From JAOUJD01 sp963841815 (GTDB taxonomy: Bacteria > Pseudomonadota > Gammaproteobacteria > Burkholderiales > Burkholderiaceae_F), in contig CAWJEE010000015.1 of assembly GCA_963841815.1 (NCBI GenBank), forward strand, positions 131,969 through 195,968: a stretch of DNA of 64,000 bases. Reading direction: 5' to 3'. Below the pieces are notes generated by a model that had not been told where the DNA came from, made no database searches, and saw only the letters and a list, made by a program, of their open reading frames with translations. This document shows positions 23,386 to 31,473 of this stretch, in pieces. The translations under genes were made by a program, and so were the position numbers. How positions within the stretch are numbered: the first letter of the stretch is position 1; every line of letters starts with the position of its first letter.

Positions 23386-26076
23386 CTATCCGCTCTGTCG
23401 CTTCACCGCCAACTTTCGCCGCTGCCATGCCTTGCGGACTTCCTCCAGGGCCAACATCGAGGCGGCGCCGGCGAGCGCCAGCAGCCACGGTTCGGCGCCG
23501 ATGGGAGCCGTGCCGAACAGCCAGTTGCCGGTCGGCGTATAGATGATGAGCAGAATCACCCCGAGTTCCGCGACCAGGCCAAGCAGGATGTAGCGGTTGC
23601 TGAACAGGCCGAACGACAGCGACGACTCCGTCGGGTGGCGGCACAGGAAGACATTCATCATCTGCATCACGACGATCGTTGCGAGGCAGGCGGAGGTCGC
23701 CTGCAGGTACAGCGGATCAACGCGGTCGAGGCTGACGCCGTATTGCCAACCGGCGGCGTGGAGCACGAAGAAGAACACGGCCATTGCGGCCGCCGCTTCC
23801 AGGACGCCGAGAAAGAGGTAGGCGCGAGCGAGCAAACCCCATGACAGCAATCGCTCGTTGCGCGCCCTGGGCGGGCGATGCATCACGCCGGGATCGGGTC
23901 TTTCGGCGCCGAGGGCCAGCGCCGGCAGCATGTCGGTGCCAAGGTCGACCGCGAGGATCTGGATGACGGTCAACGGCAACGGAATGCGGAGCAGCACGAA
24001 AGCGAGAAACGGCACCAGTTCGGGAATGTTCGAGCTGAGGATGTAGGTCAGGAACTTGCGGATGTTCTCGAACACCGCGCGCCCTTCCTCGACCGCCGCG
24101 ACGATGCTGGCGAAGTTGTCGTCGAGCAGGATCAGGTCGGCGGCCTCCTTGGCCACGTCGGTGCCGGCGATGCCCATGGCAATGCCGATGTCGGCGGTCT
24201 TCAGTGCCGGTGCGTCGTTGACACCGTCGCCGGTGACCGCGACGATCTCGCCCTTCTTCTTCAAGGTGTCGACGATCAACATCTTCTGATCGGCGGCGAC
24301 GCGGGCGAAGATGATCTCCTTCGCGTCGAGTGCGAGCTGCAGTTGCGCCGGCGAGATCGAGCGCAGCTGGTCGCCGCTGATGACCGTGGGCTCGTCGGTC
24401 TTCACCAGGCCGATCTGGCGGGCGATCGCGAGCGCCGTCTGCGGATGGTCGCCGGTCACCATGATGATGCGGATGCCGGCCAGTGCGCAGCGTGCGATGG
24501 CGTCCGGCACTTCCGCGCGCGGCGGGTCTTCCAGCCCCACGAGTCCGGTCAGGGTCATGCCCTGCTCCTCGCTCGGCATCCCGTCCGCGACCGCGCAATG
24601 GGCGAAGGCCAGCACGCGCAGGCCGGCCTCGGCCATCTGCCGCTGCGCTGCGAGCAGGCGTGTTCTCGCCACCGCATCGAGCGGCGCGATGCCGGCGTCG
24701 AAATGGACGAAATCGCAGGCCGCAAGGACCGTTTCCGGCGCGCCCTTGCAGTAGAGCGTGCGGCCCTCAGGGGTCGAGCACAGCACGGACATGCGCTTGC
24801 GGTCGGTGTCGAAAGGAATCTCGTCGAGTCGCGCGTGGTCGGCGAGCTCGCCCGCCACCTGCCGTCCCATGCCGGCCAACGCCTCTTCCATGGGGTCGCC
24901 GACCCACTTGCGCAGGCCGCGCTCGTCGGTCTCCTTCAAGCTGTGGCAGAGCGCGGCATTGACGAACAGCTGGCGGTGGTCATCCGTCAGGCGCGGCTGG
25001 GCCGCTAGGTCGCCGACGTCGATCAACCCGCCGCCCAGCCACAGGCGCTGCACCGACATGCGGTTCTGCGTCAGGGTTCCGGTCTTGTCGCAGCAGATCG
25101 TCGTCGTCGAACCCAGCGCCTCGACCGCCGGCAGGTGCCGCACCAACGCGTTGCGCTTGGCCATGCGCTGCGTTGCCATGGCAAGCGAGAGCGTCACCGT
25201 CGGCAGCAGGCCTTCCGGCACGTTGGCGACGATGATGCCGATGGCAAACAGCAGGTTCGCCCAGGTCGGCAGTCCCATGGCCTCGCCGACGAAGAACAGC
25301 GCGATGCCCAGACCCGCCGCCAGCACGGCGACGATGCGCGAAAGGTGCGCTATCTCACGCTGCAGAGGTGAAGAGTCCTTGCCGACCGTTTGCGTCAGGT
25401 GCGCGATCCTGCCGAACTCCGTCCGCATCCCGGTGGCGTACACCACTGCGCGCGCCCGACCCCACACCACCGACGTGCCGGCCAGCACGACGTTCTTTGC
25501 ATAGAGCGGCGAGTCCTCGGAACTTGGCTCGGTGTTGCGCGCCTTGGGCAGGGATTCGCCGGTGACCGTCGCCGTGTTCACTCGCAACCCGAAGGCCTCG
25601 ATCAGGCGGCAGTCGGCAGCAACGAGATTGCCCTCCTCGAGCAGGACGACGTCGCCCGGAACCAGCTCGGTGGCAGGCAGCTCCACGCTCTCGCCGCCGC
25701 GCAGTGCCTGCACCTTCTGAGGCAACAACTGACGCAGCGCCGCCACGGCCCGTTCGGCCTTGTATTCCTGCCAGAAGGAAAAGATGCCGTTGACGAGGAT
25801 GACGCCAACGATGGCCACGCCGAGACGCGCCATCCCCTGGCCCGGCTCGAAATAGTCGGCAAGAAAGGCGAGCGCGGCGCCGATCCACAGGGTGATCGCG
25901 AAGAAGTGCGTGAATTCGCGGGCGAAGCTGAGCAGCAGCGGCTCGCGCCCGACTTCCTCGACGTGGTTCGGCCCGAACTCGGCGAGGCGGCGCACCGCCT
26001 CGGCCGCGGTCAGGCCGGCCGCCGTGGTCTTCAGGTTGGCGAGGGACTGCTCGGCGCTGAGACCATGGATCCGCAT
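23386..26076 (-). CDS. P-type cation-transporting ATPase (P2 type)
   Basis: An 896-residue ion pump. The N-terminal cation-ATPase domain (LAEFGPNHVEE) is followed by the first helix pairs. The dwell site TGES is present (TVTGESLPKA), as is the ion-binding helix NVPEGLLPTVTLSLA. The phosphorylation site is DKTGTLTQN with Asp near residue 330, followed by KGAPE, MVTGDHPQTA and TGDGVNDAPAL. The PEGL helix and the C-terminal hydrophobic helices match Ca2+/Na+/H+-type P2 ATPases rather than heavy-metal P1B pumps, and there is no CPC motif. It moves a cation across the inner membrane; the ion is uncertain. It is alone in its unit. Confidence 0.92.
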   Translation of the reverse strand: MRIHGLSAEQSLANLKTTAAGLTAAEAVRRLAEFGPNHVEEVGREPLLLSFAREFTHFFAITLWIGAALAFLADYFEPGQGMARLGVAIVGVILVNGIFSFWQEYKAERAVAALRQLLPQKVQALRGGESVELPATELVPGDVVLLEEGNLVAADCRLIEAFGLRVNTATVTGESLPKARNTEPSSEDSPLYAKNVVLAGTSVVWGRARAVVYATGMRTEFGRIAHLTQTVGKDSSPLQREIAHLSRIVAVLAAGLGIALFFVGEAMGLPTWANLLFAIGIIVANVPEGLLPTVTLSLAMATQRMAKRNALVRHLPAVEALGSTTTICCDKTGTLTQNRMSVQRLWLGGGLIDVGDLAAQPRLTDDHRQLFVNAALCHSLKETDERGLRKWVGDPMEEALAGMGRQVAGELADHARLDEIPFDTDRKRMSVLCSTPEGRTLYCKGAPETVLAACDFVHFDAGIAPLDAVARTRLLAAQRQMAEAGLRVLAFAHCAVADGMPSEEQGMTLTGLVGLEDPPRAEVPDAIARCALAGIRIIMVTGDHPQTALAIARQIGLVKTDEPTVISGDQLRSISPAQLQLALDAKEIIFARVAADQKMLIVDTLKKKGEIVAVTGDGVNDAPALKTADIGIAMGIAGTDVAKEAADLILLDDNFASIVAAVEEGRAVFENIRKFLTYILSSNIPELVPFLAFVLLRIPLPLTVIQILAVDLGTDMLPALALGAERPDPGVMHRPPRARNERLLSWGLLARAYLFLGVLEAAAAMAVFFFVLHAAGWQYGVSLDRVDPLYLQATSACLATIVVMQMMNVFLCRHPTESSLSFGLFSNRYILLGLVAELGVILLIIYTPTGNWLFGTAPIGAEPWLLALAGAASMLALEEVRKAWQRRKLAVKRQSG

Positions 26077-26204
26077 GGAACGGAGCTTGGCGCTAAGTTG
26101 GAGCTGCCTGCTTGACGGAGGGCTAACGCGTCCTCATTGCCGCCCCGGCGGTGTCGCTTGATTCGATCCGCGCACTTCGAACTGATACGCCTCGAGCCGC
26201 GCCC

Positions 26205-27011
26205 TCACCCCGGCATGCGCACGAACATCGGCACCTCGCCGAGGTCCTGGAACCCGAGTTTCCGGTAGACGGAGTGCCCGGCCGGCGACGACTGCAGGAC
26301 GCCGACCCGATAGCCCAGCTGCCGCGCCTCGCGCAGGGCCTGCGCCGTCGCGTGCGCGCCCAGCCCGCGTCCCCGTTCGGCGGCCAGCGTCGAGACGGAA
26401 TAGATGCCGGCCAAGCCGTCGGCCAGGAAGAACAGCGAGGTCGCGACGGTCTCGCCGTCCTTCAGCACCGCGAAGAACTGGATCGCGGCGTCGGCCGCCA
26501 TGTCGGCGCCCATGGCCACCGGCGAGAAGAGCCGCGCCAGGCCGACCGGGATGTCGTAGCCCGTGGCCATGGCGTCAGCCCACGCGCTGCCGTCGCTGCC
26601 GGCGCCGACGCGCGCCCACGTGTAGCCCGCGGGCAGCGCGGTATCGCCCATCGCGTCGATGTCGACGGCCATCGCGGGCATCGCGCCGTGGTGCGCAAAT
26701 CCCATCGCCTCCAGCGTCTGCGCGGCCTCCGCCGTGACGCCCTCCGTGAAGAGGACGGCGGCGGGCAGTCCGGACTCCTGCAGCGGTGCGGCCGCGGCTC
26801 GGGTCAGTGCGGGGTCATTCGGATTGGAGACGATCGCGGCATTGCCCAGCGGGTGCAGCTCGCCCGTGATGAAGCGCATGAAGTCCGGCCGGTGCTCCGC
26901 CGCGGGCGGTCGCATGATGACGCGGAAGGCCGTGTCGAGATGCCGTGCGGCGCGCGCGCCGATCTCGTCGCGGGTCTCGGCGATCGATGGGACCATCGTT
27001 GCTTCGCTCAA
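26205..27011 (-). CDS. GNAT-family N-acetyltransferase
   Basis: A 268-residue protein. The start is a TTG at 27011, preceded by GGGAG; an ATG five codons in is the alternative. The C-terminal half is a GNAT domain: AIQFFAVLKDGETVATSLFF, then the acetyl-CoA loop TLAAERGRGLGAHATAQAL (R/Q-x-x-G-x-G/A-like), then GHSVYRKLGFQDLGEV. The N-terminal half resembles a second, degenerate GNAT fold, as in tandem acetyltransferases. The substrate is unknown. It is transcribed away from the AbrB/PIN toxin-antitoxin pair. Confidence 0.8.
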   Translation of the reverse strand: MSEATMVPSIAETRDEIGARAARHLDTAFRVIMRPPAAEHRPDFMRFITGELHPLGNAAIVSNPNDPALTRAAAAPLQESGLPAAVLFTEGVTAEAAQTLEAMGFAHHGAMPAMAVDIDAMGDTALPAGYTWARVGAGSDGSAWADAMATGYDIPVGLARLFSPVAMGADMAADAAIQFFAVLKDGETVATSLFFLADGLAGIYSVSTLAAERGRGLGAHATAQALREARQLGYRVGVLQSSPAGHSVYRKLGFQDLGEVPMFVRMPG

Positions 27012-27144
27012 GGGCGCTCCCTGTCAGTCCCGCGGTCGTCCGCGTCGCGCATTCTCGGTTGGCCGCGACCGCCGAGGCAATAGCGGCTGAGGGTGTGATC
27101 GCCTCACCGCCAGGCGGGTGAGCAGGCGCGTGGAGTCTGCTAGA

Positions 27145-27170
27145 GTAAGGAATCCTTACTTGAAGGATTC
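27145..27170 (+). promoter_or_regulatory. operator-like palindrome of the AbrB/PIN pair
   Basis: GTAAGGAATCCTTAC (27145-27159) is a palindrome with 7-bp arms around one central base. It is followed at 27162-27170 by the related half site GAAGGATTC, which also supplies the ribosome-binding site for the ATG at 27174. AbrB-type antitoxins repress their own promoters by binding such repeats. Confidence 0.65.
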
Positions 27171-27173
27171 CCG

Positions 27174-27482
27174 ATGCTCGCCAAGCTCACGTCCAAGAAC
27201 CAGCTCACGCTCCCCAAGAGCGCGGTGGAAGCGGTGGCCGCGGCCGAGTACTTCGACGTCGAAGTGCGCGACGGGCAGATCGTGCTGACCCCGGTGCGCA
27301 TCCAGCGCGGCGATGCCATGCGCGCCAAGCTGGCCGAACTCGGCCTGACCGAGTCGGATGTGACCGAAGCGGTGCGCTGGGCGCGTTCCGGCGCGCCGGC
27401 CATGCGAGCCGCCGAGCCGCGAGCACGCTTTGGTTCCGCAAAAGTCGCGACACCCAGGAAGAAGCCGGCGAAACGCGCATGA
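27174..27482 (+). CDS. AbrB/MazE-fold antitoxin
   Basis: A 102-residue protein with a swapped-hairpin AbrB DNA-binding domain at the N-terminus (MLAKLTSKNQLTLPKSAVEAV... YFDVEVRDGQIVLTPVR). The tail is basic and probably disordered, and should bind the toxin (ARFGSAKVATPRKKPAKRA). It is expected to repress the operon and neutralise the PIN toxin encoded next, with which it overlaps in ATGA. The palindromic operator lies directly upstream. Confidence 0.85.
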   Translation: MLAKLTSKNQLTLPKSAVEAVAAAEYFDVEVRDGQIVLTPVRIQRGDAMRAKLAELGLTESDVTEAVRWARSGAPAMRAAEPRARFGSAKVATPRKKPAKRA

Positions 27483-27910
27483 AGCCGCCACCGCGGGTGG
27501 TCCTGGACACCAATGTGGTGCTGTCGGCGTTGCTGTTCGGCCGCGGCCCGACCGCGCGCGTTCGCGTCGGCTGGCAGTCCGCGCGCTTCGTGCCGCTGGC
27601 CAGCGCGGTTACCGCGTACGAGCTCGTGCGCGTGCTGGCGTATCCCAAGTTCGGGCTGTCGGCCGAAGAACAGTCTGAATTGCTGGCGGACTTCATGCCG
27701 TGGGTGGGTGCGGTCGACATCCCCGACCCGCCGCCCGCGGTGCCGCGCTGCCGCGATCCGTTCGACGCGGCATTCCTTCACCTCGCCGTCGCCGGCCGGG
27801 CGCGGGTCTTGGTGTCCGGCGACCGCGACCTGCTGGCGCTGGCCGGCGCGCGCGGCCTGTGCCCGATCCTCGACGTGGAGGCGTTCTGCCGGCAGTACCT
27901 GGGTGATTGA
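27479..27910 (+). CDS. PIN-domain ribonuclease toxin
   Basis: A 143-residue toxin of the PIN family paired with AbrB-type antitoxins. The acidic catalytic residues are visible: Asp in VVLDTNVVLSALL, Glu in AYELVRVLAYPKF, Asp in RDPFDAAFLHLAV and Asp in LVSGDRDLLAL. It would cleave RNA when the antitoxin is degraded. It overlaps the antitoxin gene by four bases, and the two-gene unit is complete. No other gene belongs to it. Confidence 0.85.
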   Translation: MKPPPRVVLDTNVVLSALLFGRGPTARVRVGWQSARFVPLASAVTAYELVRVLAYPKFGLSAEEQSELLADFMPWVGAVDIPDPPPAVPRCRDPFDAAFLHLAVAGRARVLVSGDRDLLALAGARGLCPILDVEAFCRQYLGD

Positions 27911-27973
27911 GCCGACGCCTCGGTCGCGCCTCGCGCTGCTCGAAGGGTGGCTCCCGGCCTCGGGCCGCCGCGG

Positions 27974-28984
27974 CTACCTGACCTCGAACCGATACGCATC
28001 CAACCCCCGCCCTTCGGATGCCAGCAGCGAAGAGGGACGGTCCTTCAGGTAGCGATCCAGGAACTCGCCGGCGTAGCGAGCGATCAGCGCCGCATTCGGC
28101 CGCGCCTGCAGGCAGGCGGCCGCGCTCGTGGCACCCAGGCACCCCAGGTTGGTCCACTCGACGTGCGTTCCAGCCAGCAGCCGCACGTAGTACTTCGGCG
28201 CCGGGCTCCTCGCGAACGCGCCCTTCGGCCCTTCCAAGACCGGCGTGAGGCCCCAGTCGAACTGCGCGCCCTGGTACATCACGGGCACGGCGAGCTGCGG
28301 CAGGGTGCCGTGCACGATGAACGGCGCGACGAAGGGCGACATCGCAATGACGGCTTTCACTTCGCCCGTGCGCCACGCCGGCCAGGCACCCCCCATGGCG
28401 AGGACGGCGTAACCGCCGAGCGAGTGACCCACCGCGCCGACACGCGACGTGTCGGCGATGCGCGCCAGCGCGGCATCGCCGTTCACCTTCGCGATCGCCG
28501 CACGCAGGTCGTGCAGCCGGCCGATCTCGCTCTGCTCGGTCCAGCGCGCGGGCTCGAGCAGCGGCTGCTCGGTGCGCAGGTTCTGCAGCCGCAGCGCCTC
28601 GCCGCCGATGCCGCACGTGGCCGCGTCGGCGTGGTCGGGCGCCGCCACCACGTAGCCGCGGCGCGCGAGTTCCTCCGTGAGGAAGGTCGACTGCAGCCCG
28701 CAGCCGCCGAGCCCGTGCGAGAAGAGAACGAGCGGAACGCGCGGGCAGGCGGCCGGCGGCGCGTCGCGCGCGACGCTGCCCGGGAGTTCGCCGCTGGCGC
28801 GCGTGTAGACGAACGGCTGCTCGGCCGCGGCCGCGGGATACCAGACCGCGACCTTGCGGCCGCTCGGCAGCGGGAGCACGCGGTAGCCGACGGACTGGCG
28901 GCCGTTGCAGTCGGCGGATTGCGCGCGCGCACTCGCGATGAGCGCGAACAACGCAACGAGGACGACGACTGCGGAACGCGTCAT
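27974..28984 (-). CDS. secreted alpha/beta-hydrolase (dienelactone hydrolase / PAF-acetylhydrolase-like)
   Basis: A 336-residue protein from the ATG at 28984, which gives a clean signal peptide (VVVLVALFALIASARAQS); the frame remains open upstream without signal-like sequence. The alpha/beta-hydrolase features are the oxyanion loop LVLFSHGLGGCG, the nucleophile elbow GAVGHSLGGYAV, and the late His in LLAGTHVEWTN. CGIGGEALRLQNL and the paired cysteines suggest disulphides in the periplasm. The substrate is probably an ester or lipid. It is close to, and on the same strand as, the amidohydrolase upstream. Confidence 0.8.
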   Translation of the reverse strand: MTRSAVVVLVALFALIASARAQSADCNGRQSVGYRVLPLPSGRKVAVWYPAAAAEQPFVYTRASGELPGSVARDAPPAACPRVPLVLFSHGLGGCGLQSTFLTEELARRGYVVAAPDHADAATCGIGGEALRLQNLRTEQPLLEPARWTEQSEIGRLHDLRAAIAKVNGDAALARIADTSRVGAVGHSLGGYAVLAMGGAWPAWRTGEVKAVIAMSPFVAPFIVHGTLPQLAVPVMYQGAQFDWGLTPVLEGPKGAFARSPAPKYYVRLLAGTHVEWTNLGCLGATSAAACLQARPNAALIARYAGEFLDRYLKDRPSSLLASEGRGLDAYRFEVR

Positions 28985-29109
28985 CGGCAAGCGGGGGTGA
29001 CCATGGCCCAGCCTACCTGACGCCGTCGACGGTCCCCGCGCGAGCGACTGGATCGCGCCGCCGCCGCCTTCATCGGCCTGGAATCGGGCGCGCGGGAGGC
29101 CCGCCGCGC

Positions 29110-30189
29110 TCACTCGCGCGTCGCGGCGTTCGCAAACACGCGCCGGGCGTTCTCCGCGCCGATCTTGCGCGCCGCCTCGGGCGCAAGCTGCGCCAGCATG
29201 ACGCGGAACAGGTCCATCCGGTACCGGTAGGTCTTCAACTGGCCCGTGTGCGCAACATCGGAACCGATCATGAAGCGGTCCGGAAACGCCTCGAACAGCT
29301 GCTTCATCTCCGGAACGACGCGGCCGGCATCGTCCTGGAACGGGTGAACCCAAGGCGACTCCCGAGGCCACTGCCGGCCGTAGCCCGCCAGGCTGCGGGG
29401 GCCGTTGGACATGCTGCCGAGGTCGCACATCAGGTTCGGGAAGGTGCGCAGGCGTCGCGCCGTGTCGGCGGCGCTCGCGCGGCCGCAGGCGTGTGCCCAG
29501 ACGAACACGGTGTCGGGATACGCGGCGAACAGCGCTTCGGCCTCCCGGGCCGGCGCCTCCTCCGCCTCGGCATGGAAGACCACCGGAAGGCGCTGCTTCG
29601 CCGCAAGCGCCGCGATGCGCCGCATCGCGTCGTGATCGACGCGAATCCGTACTTCGCCGCCGGGTTCTCCGCCGGAGACGGACGGATAGGCGTGGTGCAC
29701 CAGGATGAACTCGCCGAGGCCCCGGTACCCGCCCTTCCCAAGCTCGCCCCTGAGCTCGCGCAACACGAAACTGACGTTGCCCGGCTGATCGATGCGACCC
29801 TCGAGAAGCTCGTCGCGCTGGCCGCCGACGAGAGGGATGAAGCGCGCCGGATGCTTTCGCGCGTAGTCGAGCGCCTGCTCGTCGGTCGCCGAGCCGCCGG
29901 CTCCCGGGTTGCGGTAGTGGCGCGGCATCAGCACCATCGACTCGACCCCGGCGCGGTCCATCGCCTCCAGCAGCTGCTCGACGGGCATGTTCCCGTTGAG
30001 GTGATTGTGCGCATCGACCAGCGGCATCGTCGCTGCCGCCGGCGTCTCGATTCGAATGGCGGCGCGGTCCACCCCGGTGCGGCCGAAGATCCCGGCCATG
30101 TCGACCGGAACCGACTGGCCCGCGGCCGGTGACGCGAAGAGTGCGAACGCGGACAGGCAGAGCGTGGTGGCGACCAGTGTTCTACGCAT
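29110..30189 (-). CDS. secreted amidohydrolase-family TIM-barrel protein
   Basis: A 359-residue protein. I chose the ATG at 30189, which follows TGAGGCG and opens a signal peptide (RRTLVATTLCLSAFALFASPAAGQ); ATGs at 30201 and 30240 are alternatives. Amidohydrolase_2 features are the HxH metal motif in LVDAHNHLNGN, the His in LPVVFHAEAEE, FVWAHACGR, and the late Asp in FMIGSDVAHTG. It would be a periplasmic metal-dependent hydrolase or decarboxylase. It shares a strand with the alpha/beta-hydrolase, about 125 bp away, and both are exported, so a common substrate pathway is possible. Confidence 0.8.
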   Translation of the reverse strand: MRRTLVATTLCLSAFALFASPAAGQSVPVDMAGIFGRTGVDRAAIRIETPAAATMPLVDAHNHLNGNMPVEQLLEAMDRAGVESMVLMPRHYRNPGAGGSATDEQALDYARKHPARFIPLVGGQRDELLEGRIDQPGNVSFVLRELRGELGKGGYRGLGEFILVHHAYPSVSGGEPGGEVRIRVDHDAMRRIAALAAKQRLPVVFHAEAEEAPAREAEALFAAYPDTVFVWAHACGRASAADTARRLRTFPNLMCDLGSMSNGPRSLAGYGRQWPRESPWVHPFQDDAGRVVPEMKQLFEAFPDRFMIGSDVAHTGQLKTYRYRMDLFRVMLAQLAPEAARKIGAENARRVFANAATRE

Positions 30190-30502
30190 GACGCGCCTCA
30201 TCGGGAAGTCGCTGTCGATCGGGCTGGAAGCGAGCCGCAAGTCAACCGCGCTCGCGGCGGCCCCGCGGACTCTTCATCATCTGTTCGCTTCGAAGGCCCG
30301 GCTTGACGATTCGCAACGAGAGTCGCGCGTTCGCGGCGATGCTGGCGGCGACGCGGGCGCGGCAGGCCCCGGTGGCGCGCACGAAGCAGCGGCGGGCGGC
30401 CCGCACTGCAAGCCTGCGACCGTAGCGAAGGCCGATAATCGAGCGCACCACCACTTTGGCGACCCGCGCCGTGCAGCCTCGTTGCCGCGCACGGCGGACC
30501 TC

Positions 30503-31393
30503 ATGACCCTCACTCACATCCTCGTCGATTTCGAAAACGTCCAGCCCACCGCCGTCGACATCGGCCTCGTCCGCGGCGACGACGTGCGCCTCGCCATCTT
30601 CCGCGGCCCCGGCCAGAAGAAGTACTCGGCCGACGTGGCCGAGGCCTGGCAGCCGCTCGGCGGCAACGTCACCTTCGTCCACTGCGCCAAGGCCGGCCGC
30701 AACGCGGTCGACATGCACATCGCGTTCCATCTCGGCGTGCTGGTCGCGGCCAGTCGCGGCAGCGCGGGCGGGCACGCCCACTTCGTGATCGTCTCGAAGG
30801 ACACGGACTTCGATCCGCTGCTGATGTACATCCGCGCGCAGGGCTTCGAGGCGTCGCGGGTGGCGACGATCAAGGCGGCGCTGCACGGCAGCGCGGCCGA
30901 CAAGTCCGAGCCACGCGCCGCCAAGACGCGCTCGCGGCGCGGCAAGGCCGAGGCGGCGCCCGCGCCGGTGCCGGAAGAGAAACCGGCGAAGCGCGCGGCG
31001 AAGAAGGCGCCGGCCGCGAAGAAGGCCGTCGCGAAGAGAGCGCCGGCCGCGAAGAAGGAGAAGGTCGAGTCGCTGATCCCCGTGCCGGCACCCCGCGCGC
31101 GGGGCATGGCCCGGCTCACCCAGGCGCCCGTGGTCAGCGTGCCGGCGGCGCCGGCCGCGACCGCGAAGTTGACTCCGGACGCGCGTGCCAAGGTGATCGA
31201 GAGCCTGCAGCGCATGGGCGAGAAGCGCCCGGCCAAGCGCAAGGGCCTGGAGCGCCACATCGAATCGCACCTCGGGCGCAACCTCGAGCCGGGGCAGCTC
31301 GAGACGCTGATGGCGCAGCTCGAGCGCGACGGCGTGCTCGTCTTCAACGACAAGAACAAGGTCGAGTACCGGCTGCCGAAGGCGAAGAAGTAG
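30503..31393 (+). CDS. NYN/PIN-like domain protein with Lys/Ala-rich linker
   Basis: A 296-residue protein from the ATG at 30503. The N-terminal 125 residues are a PIN-like (NYN-type) domain with acidic residues in ILVDFENVQP, NAVDMHIAF and IVSKDTDFDPLL, consistent with an RNase fold. A long basic, low-complexity linker of Lys, Ala and Pro follows (KRAAKKAPAAKKAVAKRAP), resembling histone-H1-like tails. The protein ends in a small winged-helix-like domain (LERHIESHLGRNLEPGQLETLM... KNKVEYRLP). It probably cuts or binds RNA, with the linker adding nucleic-acid affinity. It is transcribed in the same direction as the ABC exporter, with about 80 bp between them. Confidence 0.8.
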   Translation: MTLTHILVDFENVQPTAVDIGLVRGDDVRLAIFRGPGQKKYSADVAEAWQPLGGNVTFVHCAKAGRNAVDMHIAFHLGVLVAASRGSAGGHAHFVIVSKDTDFDPLLMYIRAQGFEASRVATIKAALHGSAADKSEPRAAKTRSRRGKAEAAPAPVPEEKPAKRAAKKAPAAKKAVAKRAPAAKKEKVESLIPVPAPRARGMARLTQAPVVSVPAAPAATAKLTPDARAKVIESLQRMGEKRPAKRKGLERHIESHLGRNLEPGQLETLMAQLERDGVLVFNDKNKVEYRLPKAKK

Positions 31394-31473
31394 TTCGCGC
31401 GCCGGGGCCGCGGCTTCCTGCGATCCCCCGCCAGCCGCGCAGCGCAACGGCCGCGCCTCTGCAGAGTCGCTAG

